From Phlebotomus papatasi (Eukaryota > Arthropoda > Insecta > Diptera > Psychodidae): a stretch of DNA of 64,000 bases. Position 1 is the first letter of the stretch. Each line of letters begins with the position of its first letter. Made by a program: the position numbers and the translations under genes. The notes below the pieces were generated by a model. It saw only the letters and a program-made list of their open reading frames with translations. It had not been told where the DNA came from and ran no database searches. The stretch covers positions 81,902,001-81,966,000 of the forward strand of contig NC_077222.1 in NCBI RefSeq assembly GCF_024763615.1, given 5' to 3'. Positions 25,601-37,600 of the stretch are shown in pieces.

Positions 25601-28600
25601 CCCTATTTACTTTAATGATTAACTAAATTTTAAGTGCTAATCATGATGTGTTAAACAAGCCAAAGTTAAATCCATGGCTTTTAAGTTTTGTGATTTGTTT
25701 AATTTTAAGAAAAAATGGGTGGTCGAGTAGAGGAACCCCGCAGACGGTCGAGTAGAGGTACAGTGATATTCAAGTGGTCGAGTAGAGGAACACTTCACAT
25801 AACTATATATATATAACTGTTTTTCATAAGTTTCATATAACTGCTTTTCATAGTTTTTCACAAAATCTATCTTTAACTCTTTCACGTCATTAGGGTCATA
25901 TACGATGCGGGGAAAATTTTTTTTTGACTATTTACATTAATTGAAAAGATTCTTGATAATTGGTAAGATTCTTGGCTAATTTTCTCAAGATTCCAGATAT
26001 TCAGGAAAAGAAAATATTTGAGATCAAAAATCACGAATTTCGAACTTTGTGAAATGATTTTTATTTCAAAATTTGTTATATTCATTTATTTTTTTAGCGA
26101 AAAGTTCTTTAGAAACACAAAATAGAGTATCCAAAGATTGTATATTGCATATTTTGATATAATAAACTACTCTCAATTTTCCAGAAAAGCGCGTAGAATT
26201 TTCCGGGTGATATGCGACCCTATTGTCGGCAATGGTAAAAGTGTATGAAAGCGTTTTCGTGTCAACAATGTAGTTGGGACAGTTGGGACATTGTTTTTCT
26301 TTGTGAAATCCAGAAGGAAAATATCTTGCTCCTGGACATTTCATCTTATATCTGATGAATTCATATTTTGCAATATTTTAGAGTATTCTGCAAGCGTCCC
26401 AATTGTGCAATTGTATAGTGTGTGGATAAATATAGATAACTTTATTTTTGGCAAATACCACTCAAAACATTGTGACAGAGACTGTTCAAAGGGATCACCA
26501 GGAAGATTCCTTAAGCACCAAGAGTACAGTGTTCATCAAAACTATCCAGTTTGCCATGGTTTTTTCCAAATTAATAACTTCAAGAAAAAAAAACTCGGCG
26601 TCTACATACTAGTAGAAATTTCCCCTATCCTTATAGGCAGGCAGAAACGTCAGAATTTTTTTTAAAAAAGACATTTTTAAAAAAAAATTTCTACTAGTGT
26701 GTAGACGCCAAAAAGCCCGTGATATAGATTTTGAAAATGGTATGTATACTTCCCTTGCCGACAATAGGGTCATATATGACCCGGAGTTTTTCCGAGTTTT
26801 CACGCAATGAAATTTTTTTTTCATTTCACAACTATTATATTTGAACATAAAGCATTAGGAAAAACTCAATTTTACATGAATTTACTTGCTGAATAAAAGT
26901 GTGACGCGAAAGAGTTAAGTGGTCGACATAGGATTCTTTACCTTATACTAGAAAACTTCAGCAGATTTTCTTAATTACGTTTTTTGAACTGAATTTTATA
27001 TAACGGATTATGTTTTGAACTAAAATTAAATAACAATATTCTACTCATATAAAGCATAAGATTATATGTGGAGCTCAGAGCGACAATGGCTAATATCCTA
27101 TGCTTTAGCCATTTTCGCTCTAAGCTCCACATATAAAGTTCTAACTTTCAAGGTAAATTCTTTGATAATAAGTTTCTAGTCCACCAAATTAAACAGAGAT
27201 TTGATATTATTGAAACACAAAGGTGAGGCTTTTTCTCTACAAGACTTAATGTAGGGGGAGGTGTGGCTACTTGGAGCTAGATATGGTAAATTTCAAGAAA
27301 TTTCATGAATTTCCGCCTAAAGTAAATAGAGATTGCCGTGAAATTTCTGAAATTGTACCATCTCTACTTGGAGCAGTGGGGTTACATTGATATACGATTT
27401 TTTCGTATATTTCTGAAGGAAACTGGGCTTAACGTAATGTAATTTAGACAGACGAAACAATTATGGATCTAAATAAAATAATTATAAGGCTCCGCTTCCT
27501 TTAGTATGCGAAAAAGTCGTATATAATTGTAGCCCCACCTGCTCCTACATTAAGACATCTAGAGTTCTAGAGCAAAAGCTTCAGTTTCTAAAAACCAATA
27601 CATTTTTACCAGAATTTTATTTGTCTTATATTTAATACTCCCTCCGTTTCGAAAAAAGTCGTACGAAACACGCTTTGACACTTCTAGATCACGAATATGT
27701 GTGCCAAAAATCGATTTTTCGTGGACGTCCCGTCCGTTCCGTCCGTCGTATAAGCATTTCTGGAGAGAAAACGGAGACAGATATCGACATGCGCGGTTTT
27801 CGGAAAAGGTTAAATGTCGATGGGTGACTAGAAGTAGGTGATGTCAGATTCACCCCCCCCCCACACCCCTCCACCATTTTCGAACACCACCAATTTTTTT
27901 TCTATAATTCAGCCCCTCTATGGCATCGATCAATCTCAAATTATAGCTGGGCCTAAGAGCTTTCGATCAGTACCAAAACTTAAGCCCGATCCCCCTGAAC
28001 TGAACTAGAAGGGGTTAGAAATTCAATTTTCAAATGGCCGGTTCTAGTTGTCAGAATTTGAAAACTTTTGGTGTTTTGGAAAGCTCTCGTAGAGTACTAC
28101 AACCCTTATGGCACCCCAATTTCTTTCGATTTAATCTAAGGTCCAATTAATCGAAAAATCGATTTTCGAAATTTCAATGTCGCATATTTCGAATTTTTTT
28201 CTTAAATTTTAGTATGCTGTAGCTGAAGTCGTGACCTTTTCAACGGTGGGTCGCACTCCTCCCTGGATGTTCCCCAACTTGAGCTATAAACGAAAATGTC
28301 TTAACCGGATCCTATTTTCAGTATTTATGAAGCGATTTCGATGAAATTTTAGTATATATTTGTATCTGTGATCGATATCTTTCGAACGATAGGTCCCATT
28401 CGTCTTTACACCAACCCACTGTACCCCGACCCTTACTATATTCAAATGGAGTAGACTATCTCTAATGCTTATTAATCGATTTGAGTGATCTTTTTAGTCG
28501 AGATTCTTTACAATCTCAGCTTTTGTGATCACAGGTGAAGTGCGACCTTGTCAGATCGGGCCCAAATTTTGGATTTACGCATTTAAACACTCATAGATCA

Positions 28601-31600
28601 CGAACATCATATGCGCTAAAAATCGATTTTCGTGAACGTCCCGTTCCGTCCCGTCCATTGTATAACCACTACTAGGGAGAGAACGGAAAGAGATATCAAC
28701 AAGCGGTTTTCGAAAAAGGTTAAATGTCAATGGATGGCTAGAAATAGATGATGTCAGATTAAAAATACGCTTAAAACCACACACAGCTCAATCATAAAAC
28801 GGTTTAGATGACACTTAAAAACACGCACATATGAATCACTAAACGGTTAAGATAGCGCTTAAATTGTCTTCAAATCATGCACAGCTCAATGATAAAACAG
28901 TAAATGCACTTAGAATCACACACAGTTGAATTATAAAAGGTTAATATTGAGCTTAAAATTACGAATAGCTCAATCATAAAACGGTTAATGCGTTTAAAAT
29001 CACGCACAGCTCAACCATAAAATGGTAAATGCGCTTAAAATCACGCGAAGCTCGATCACAAAATGGTAAATACCGTCGTTGCGGGGGACTTTGCACTTGG
29101 GGGGTGACTTTGCACTCCGCTGTTCGTGAGAGTTTGAACAATTCTAGCACTTATTGATAGTCTTCGCCGATCCGGTCTACCATGTCAAAGTATATAGGGA
29201 TATGTTAAGTACCAAGTGAGGTACAATGATCCTCAAAAGGATTCCTGTAGTTTCAGTAATAGTCAATGAAATCCTAGTATAGGTATTTTGTCAAAAAACG
29301 ACTCCGCAAAAAAGTTATCTGAAGATGCAATTCCAAAATCGATTTCAGAGAAGTAAATTGCCCAAATCTATTCTAAATTTATCTGGCTAGAATAATCCAT
29401 TTCGATTTTGTTCATTATTTTTAGTAAATTCCTTTTTTTCACTATAGTCTGCCTAAGAACGCATGATTTATATTATAAAATTGCATATAATGGACTTTCT
29501 TAAGCTTTATTATAGAAGTATTTGGCCAAAAATTATCCAATTTTTTTTATAACTTAAGATAAAATGACCGAGATCTACAAGATGGTGTGGTCGCCATCTT
29601 GATTTGACGATTTTGTCCGCCATTTTGAATAACTGTCAAAACAAAAAACTTATCCGATTGAGCTGAAATTTTAGTATGTTCTGGCTGATGTCAAGACCTT
29701 TTCAGAACATATATAAAATCCGACCTAGGTCAAGCGATTGTCTGGATACTGGGGCTCTGAGTTCAAAATTTTGACATTTTCAGTAATACAGAACTACGGA
29801 GAGCTTCTTTTATCGAAACCATCACAAAAAAGGCAGTATTATCGTTAGGCGATGAGATCTAAATAATAAACAAAAAGAAAAGTAATGTTTTTCTTTATAA
29901 CAGCATATTATTTGAAGATCTGAAAAACTTTTGCAAATATGAAAAAATAAAAAAATAAATAAATGCACTTTTCATTTTTTTTTATTTATGTAAGAGTAAG
30001 AAAACATATAAAATAAAAGCCTCAACCATTTCTAATGATTACTGAGGCATTTCGTTTAGGTTTTAAAATTCAGGATTAGAAAATAAAGATCGCCAAAATA
30101 TGAATATTTCAAATTTTTAAACTTTGAGCCTCTGTATCAAGGTAAATACTTGACGTAGACCGGAACATAGATACGTTCTGAAAAGGTTTTGATATCAGCT
30201 ACAACATACTAAAATTTCAACCCAATCGAACCTGTTTTAGATTTTGACAGTTATTCAAAATGGCGGACAGAAACGTCAAATCAAGATGGCGATCACGTCA
30301 TCTTGTAGATCTCGTGCATCTTACCCTTAGATGTGAAGATCTCCATTGTTGTTTATTATCAGAAATTGTTGATTTTTTAGTATTAAAAAGTGCAAAGTCA
30401 CCCGCACCTTATCCCCAGTGCAAGCCTTTTTTCTTGATTTTTTTAAACATAGTAAAATTTTATAAAATTAATGCTAGTGGCACAAAATCCATTCATTAAC
30501 AACTGAATACAAACAATTTTATTCAAAAACCCCCCTCCCTTCACTTTAACTATCCACTTTTAGAGGGCAAAGTTGAAAAACAGCGAAAAAACGTGCAAAG
30601 TCACCCGCAACGACGGTACACCTAAAATCACACACATCTCAATCATAAAACGGTAAATGTTTTTAAAATCACACACAACTGAATCATAAAACGGTAAATG
30701 CTTTAAAAATCACGCACAGCTGAATCATAAAACGGTTAAGATTGCGTTTAAAAACACGTGCAACTCAATCGAAAAACGGTGAGTGATTTTAAACGCATTT
30801 CGCGTTTCATGATTGAGCTGTGCGTGATTTTAAGTGTATTTACCGTTTTATGATTGAGCTGTTCCTGATTTTAAGCGGTTTTACCGTTTTATGATTGAGA
30901 TGTGTGTGATTTTAGGCGCATTTACCGTTTTATGATTCTGCTGTATGTGATTTTAAGCGCATTTACCATTTTGTGATTCAGCTGTGCGTGATTTTAGGCG
31001 TATTTACCATTTTATGATTGAGCTATGCGTGATTTTAAATGCATTTACCGTTTTATTATTGAGCTATTCGTAATTTTAAGCTGAATATTAACCATTTTAT
31101 GATTCAGCTGTGTGTGATTTTAAGTGCATTTACCGTTTTATGATTGAGCTGTGCATGATTTTAAACGCTTTTACCGTTTTATGTTTAAGCTGTGCGTGGT
31201 TTTAAGCGCATTTACCGTTTTGTGACTGAACTGTGCGTGATTTTAAATGCATTTACCGTTTATGATTGAGCTGTGCGTGATTTTAAGAGCATTTACCGTG
31301 ATTTTAAATGCATTTAAACTTCTAATATATATCAAAAAATTCTTAAAATTAAGTGTTCTTCTTCTTAGATCTATCTCATAACTTCTAAAATCAATTCCAA
31401 ATTACATCTTTCCCTAGACTTTATTTCTAAACTATATTTTGAAACATTACATGAGACACATTTTTTCTTCGTTGAGTGTCCTGCATTATATAAAGGAGGT
31501 CTATATTTTCTCCACAGACGGTCAACGACGTGCTCTTTGTACACAACAAGTATCAAAAAAAAAAAAATTGAATTCTATAAGGCACTCTGGTGCATATAAA

Positions 31601-34600
31601 GCAAAGGAAAAGCCTTCTTTAAGGTACTTTTCGCTCAAAACCTAGTATTCTTTTTGCTTTAATTTAAAAGTGGATCACCGTCGCCAAAAGTTACCTCGGG
31701 TCCGATCTCTGCGAGTTCCCTCCAAAAACGTTTTTTCACTTATCTCATAATTGATCCCGGTGATTTCGTTTAATTTGGGACATGTTTTGAAAGTAATCCA
31801 GCTAAACATTTTGTCTTGCGATGCTTTTCACCGAAAATCCTTGACTTTGACCTTGAATTCTTCAAGGTCCAAAGTTCAACCACTTTGTAGAGCCTAATTT
31901 TTAACGGATTTAAACTTAACGGATTTAAAACCAAATATTAGCCACAAATATATTTTTTTTTGAAAGGTCTTAATTCTGAATCCGACTGCATTAGTCGAAA
32001 TCGGTGATGAATCGGTAAAGTAGCGGTAACAGCTCTCTTTTAAATATACTGTTTTTCGCGTTTTTTTCTATCTTCTGACCCATATAAAATTCAGACAATT
32101 CAAACGATAAGAGATAGCGACTTCCGCTCTTCGATGACCCCTCCTCAAATGATAATATTTCCAAGCTAATCTCTTTATTTTTCCCCCTTCCCTCTCATAC
32201 GTTCCCTACCCCCCTAAAATATATCAAAAATTAGGTTTTTCTAATCTTTAAAAATAAATAAATTTAATTTTGAGTTGACTCCAATCCTATACAGACGATT
32301 ACCGGAACATCTTCAAATAAACTCAATAGAATAAATGTCCTAATTCACAACCATTTCCAGAGAATTATATAAATTTGCTCCTTGACTCTTCTGGAATGTT
32401 ACTGTTTAGTGAAAATTCTTTAGATTTATTTTGAAAACTTCTCAAATACAAGAAAAATACGCGAGTGTAAAATCCTTATTGGAAACAAATTAATCCAAAT
32501 GGATACAAGGGAAAGTTTTTAATTGGAGACAAGGAGTGTAAATGAAACCACGACGAAAAGCTTCCAAAACCTTTTTGAATTGCTCTTGAGTGCAGGGATT
32601 GTTCTTATTCCAGGGCTTTACTCCTTTCCCATCTATAACAATAGGTAAATCTTTCCAAAAAAAATCATATTTCCAGGGTTTCCTCTTGAAGCATTTGCAG
32701 ACATTTAAGAAAAACTCTTTGTTTACGAAATAGGTAATTATTTCATTTGAAAACTTTACGTTCCGTTAACAATAAAGATTAGCACTTAATTTAACTAAAA
32801 TTATTAAGGAATGTGACATTAAATGTTAAATAAAACGAATAAACAACAGTTTCATTTTGTTTTTCATTGGAAAATATGGTCAATCGATGAAAAATTCGAT
32901 GGTCAAAAGGTACACTTTTAATTTTTCTGAGAAATTAACAAATTAAAATTAGTGAATATAAATGGATTTTCGCTTAATTTGGAGCAAAATTTCCCAAATA
33001 ATGAAACTGTTGTATAGAAAATATATAAATATAATAATTTAGTACTGTATTTATCATGAAAACAATGACGTTTCCATTTAGAGTAGCGAAAAATTTCCAT
33101 TTGGAGCAGGTTTTGAATTAGCTTAATTTGCCCTACGCCATCGCCAGTCTAAATTTCTAATAAAATTATTTTAGACATAGATAAATAATTCTACATAAAA
33201 AGCATACCAGATTGAGCTAACATAACACCTGATGCGACATAAATTCCACAATGTACATGTGTTTAGTCGGGCACTTTTCTTCATTGGGAAGAAAAAATCC
33301 GATAAAACTATTCAAATTTGAAAGAAAATTACGGATTTAAATATCTAGATAAAAATTTGGATAGAAACAAAGTAGAAACAAGGAAATATGCATGGAAACG
33401 CAGAAACACAACTAGAAACGCGAGAAACACGACTGGAAACGAGGAAACACAACTAGAAACAAGGAAACACAACTAGAAACAAGGAAACATGGTTAGAAAC
33501 GAAGAAACATAACTGGAAACATGCTGGAAACGAGGAAACACGCCAAGAAACAAGAGAAACGCAATTTTTTAGCGATAGAAACAGAAACGGAGAAACAGAA
33601 ACAGAAACGGAGAAACATTTCTCGTGTTTCTGGAAACGGGAAACGCAAGCCAATTTCTTTTCTTATGAGTAACCCCTCGCTTTAAAACACATTTCTTTCA
33701 ACACGATGTTATTGTAGACACATTAAGCTTTCCCAAAAGCCTAAAAGACACTTCCTGGACAATCAGAATTCACCAAAATCGGGAAGAATAGGAAAAACTT
33801 ACATGAAAGCAATCTCCCATGCTGCCAAATGTCAAAATTATCGGCCATATTGGCAAAAATGTTGCTCCCGCTTGGAATTTTCTTACAAAGTTGGTGTCAA
33901 AAAGCAAATAGCGGGCGTTGGCGGGATAATCTTACATTTGACCTCTAGATTTTTGGGGACGAGAGTACCCATAAGTTTGAACAAGTTTTTTGAAAATTTA
34001 AGAAAAAAATGTTTTTCGAATTTATGTAATCTGTAATTGTTAGTTATCATACTTATTGACCCCGAGAGGTTTTTCCTTATTCTGGTCTAGAAATATCAAA
34101 AAACTCAGGATATATGCAAAGAAGCAGAAAATCGAAAATTCACGATTTTTGACCAAAAATATCTAAGCTCAGGAGTTAATTGGGATCCTGCAAAAAATCG
34201 TATTTTTATCGATTCTAAATAGTCCAAAAATATTCTTTTTTCCATGGGTACCCAGAGTCCCAAAGGAGACGAAAGAGTTAACGAAAATAATATATGTGCT
34301 TACAGACGGATCCTACGCACCATCAAGAAGCACCCGCCGACGATGACGACCAGCCATTGGTGTGCATGATCTGTGAGGATAAAGCCACAGGACTCCACTA
34401 CGGAATCATCACATGCGAGGGTTGTAAGGGTTTCTTCAAGCGAACCGTTCAAAATAGGCGTGTGTACACGTGCGTTGCCGATGGGACATGCGAAATTACC
34501 AAAGCTCAACGAAACCGCTGTCAATATTGCCGGTTCAAGAAGTGCATTGAGCAGGGTATGGTGCTACAGGCTGTACGAGAAGACCGGATGCCAGGTGGAC

Positions 34601-37600
34601 GAAACAGTGGAGCTGTGTACAATCTCTACAAAGTGAAGTACAAAAAGCACAAGAAATCCGCCCAGAAACCTGCCGCTCAAGCGGCTCAGCAAGCTCAACA
34701 GACCCAACAGGTGCAACAGGCTAAACTCACGGTGTCAACAGATGTACAGGACACGAAATCCATGTTCCTTACACCGTTGCAAACCACCCTGAAACCGGCT
34801 GAAGGAATCAACTTGCCCTCCCACCTCATGAATGGCACAATCCTCAAGACAGCCCTCACAAATCCCAGTGAAATTGTCCACCTGCGCCATCGGCTCGATA
34901 ATGCCGTCTCCTCATCCAAGGATCGCAGTGTATCCTACGAACACTCCCTCTGTATGATTCAAACATTAATTGAATGTGATGAAATGGAAGATATTGCAAC
35001 ACTGCCACATTTCCCGGAATTTCTTGAGGATAAATCAGAGATTGGTGACAAACTCTGCAATATTGGTGATTCGATTGTGCATAAACTCGTGTCATGGACA
35101 AAAAAGTTGCCTTTCTACCTCGAGATTCCAGTGGAGATTCACACAAAACTCCTGACAGATAAATGGCATGAATTGCTAGTACTCACAACGGCTGCCTACC
35201 AAGCCCTACATGGTCGAAAAAGTCCGCCAGGCACAAATGCAAGTACACCGACACAACAAAGTTCATCACCAACATCGCGACCCATTACACCCGAAAAAAA
35301 TGATCCGGAATTCGTCCAAGAGGTCACGAAGCACCTATGTACACTTCAAACCTGCCTAACGACGCTCATGGGACAACCCATCTCAATGGAGCAGCTAAGG
35401 GCTGATGTGGGTCACATGGTTGAAAAAATGACACAGATCACCATTATGTTCCGACGCATAAAGCTCAAGATGGAGGAATATGTCTGTCTTAAGGTGTATA
35501 TCCTCCTCAACAGAGGTGAGTTATTTGAACAAATAATACCGTAGATGCGGATGACTTTGCCTCCTTGCTGTTCCTAAGCTTTTCTTTCATCCTAGTTCTT
35601 AAAAACAGTCTTGACCGATTCGATCTACCAGTTCAATCAGTGAAGACTTTAAGTTCTAAAATTATAGAAAATCGCTCGAACAGCAAAGATATAAATGACT
35701 TACAAAAAATTCTAATAATTTTTATCATTTACAGAAGTTGAACTGGAAAGTATTCAAGAGCGGTATGTTCAAGTTTTGCGGAGTTTTCTTCAACATTCAT
35801 CACCACACAATCCTGGAAGACTTGGGGACCTGTTAGCTCATATACCTGAGGTCTGATCTTTTTAAATTCCTGAACTCTCTGAATTCAAAGTCTAACACTA
35901 CATATTTATTTGATTCTAGATACAAGCAGCTGCCAGTTTATTGCTGGAGAGTAAGATGTTCTACGTACCGTTTGTACTAAACTCTGCCAGCATTAGGTAA
36001 GTTTTCTCGAGTATATTATTACAATCTACAATCTTTAAAACTAACAGTTGGAATTCATGAACGTAACCAGACAAAATTTTGATTGTTACTGTTGGTTGAC
36101 TGAAAATTTAAATATAATAGATTTACGCTCAATCGGGATAACTTTTGATTCGGGTGGCTGTTACGTTTGAGAAAAGCTCTTGACAATTTACAAATTTGAT
36201 ATGATGTCTCTTTAAATTTAATATAGGTTATGTAGGTGAAAAAAAGATCGCTTGATTTCAAACAATTTCGTACCGCAATTTCTTGATAATTTGGATGATA
36301 TTTTAGTCCAAATGCCCAATTCAAGAAAGAAGAAAAAGAAAAACAAAACAAAACGCAAAAAATCCCTATAGAAAATCCTAAGGAAATGGACCAAAGTAAA
36401 CCATTTACAATTAAGGAAATAATTCATGCGACTAACTCATATGCGAGTTATAGGCTGAAAGGAGGCAACAAAACAAGCTGAGTGGGAGTGAGGCACAACA
36501 AATTAGGTCAGAATCACTTTGACAGTAAAATGTTCATCGTATTTCGTTAATTTGCGCATTTTCATTGCAATTTTTACGCAAATTCTCGATTACCGTATTA
36601 CCTTATCTCATACTCGATGGCACTAGGTAAAAATAATACAAGAAAATTGAAGAAATAAAACGAAAATTCGATGTAAACTGTAAGAGAAATTAATCGTACA
36701 GCTTTTTTTTGCTCACCGTTTACCGTATTTTCGTTTTATTTCTTCAATTTTCTTATATTATTTTCACCTAGTGCCACCGAATATGAGAAAAAGTAATACG
36801 GTAATAGAAAATTTGCGTAAGAATTGTAATGAAAATGCGTAAATTAACAAAATACGGTGAGGCTACGGCGAGCATTTTGTTGTCAATGTGATTCTGCCCT
36901 TATGCTAAATTAGCTGAGCCTAAATAGTCTACTCATTTTGCGGATACCTTTTGGCCCAAATCTCACCTCTCGAGTTCCGAAATTATGTGCTTACGACTTA
37001 AGCTGAAAGACGACTTAACGTAATTATAATTGAAATAATGATTAGATTAGGGAAAAGTGCCCATGCTTTGTACGGTCCCAAGGTTCATAATGACTAAATT
37101 TTTGCTACGTTTCTGAATAAATGTGACTCTACATCTGCAATATATTTTAAAAACTCGACACTTTCCACTAGTTTTTTAAATATGGGTGTGATGAGTCACA
37201 TTTATTAAAAAACATAGGAAAAATTTAGTCATTATGAAGCTTGGGACCTTGCAAAACATGGGCACTTTTCCCTACATTGCCATCAGTTTCCCATTAAGCT
37301 ATCTCTCGGCTTACGTCGTAAGTCTGTCTAAGGTGCTAGCTTTATTTTTCCCAAGGTCCCTTTCCTTCATAAACTGATGCTAGAGCATTCAGAATTGTGG
37401 CAATAGCTTCCAGGAGTTCCTTTCCCTTGAAACCCTAATACTGGTACTGTAACATACTGTAGTGCAGCAATCGATCGTTCCCATAAGAAAGGTAGGGATT
37501 GGATGTGTCAAAGGAGTAAAGGATTAGCATTGGTCGGAAAGGCCGTCGAATGTGTTGACATGTGTCGAATAGGCCTTACGCTCTACAACCGGAAAAAAAT

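Larger units (their letters stand above)
25059..26943. mobile_element. TA-flanked transposon, AGGTAAAG ends, with a nested TTAA element
   Basis: The left end AGGTAAAGTATCCTCGAGTC (then GACCAC) and the right end GTGGTCGACATAGGATTCTT (then TACCT) are inverted, with TA outside (25057-25058, 26944-26945). Without the nested element it is about 0.85 kb. It shares termini with 6031-6252. GTCGA motifs recur inside. Confidence 0.75.
24605..33679. mobile_element. hAT-like element with GAAAC minisatellite, split by about 8.4 kb
   Basis: Ends CGAGGGGTTACTCAT and ATGAGTAACCCCTCG are inverted, and the 8-bp direct repeat CTTTAAAA flanks them (24597-24604, 33680-33687). Both preserved pieces carry GAAAC-rich tandem repeats in the same orientation (24614-24895 and 33362-33640). 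This suggests one element of roughly 0.65 kb whose minisatellite was opened by later insertions. The left end resembles the inverted right end of the 20341-20690 element. Confidence 0.65.
24234..34277. mobile_element. TTAA-flanked MITE (about 0.96 kb) split by a 9-kb nested insertion
   Basis: CTCTTTCCGGACG at the left and GAGACGAAAGAG at the right are inverted and abut TTAA at 24230-24233 and 34278-34281, the piggyBac-type target. Outer arms 24234-24604 and 33688-34277 are diverged inverted copies (shared GTCCAGGAAGTG; GGGTACYCTCGTCCCC and its complement). Removing 24605-33687 leaves about 961 bp, close to the TTAA element at 25877-26914. Confidence 0.6.

Noticed and set aside
24605..33679. 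A Drosophila-FB-like foldback element with two long inverted tandem-repeat arms
   Set aside because: The GAAAC repeats at both sides run in the same direction, so they are two parts of one interrupted repeat, not inverted arms.
34300..35146. Antisense frames of 74-96 codons across Hr4 exon 3
   Set aside because: Shadows of the strongly coding + strand.
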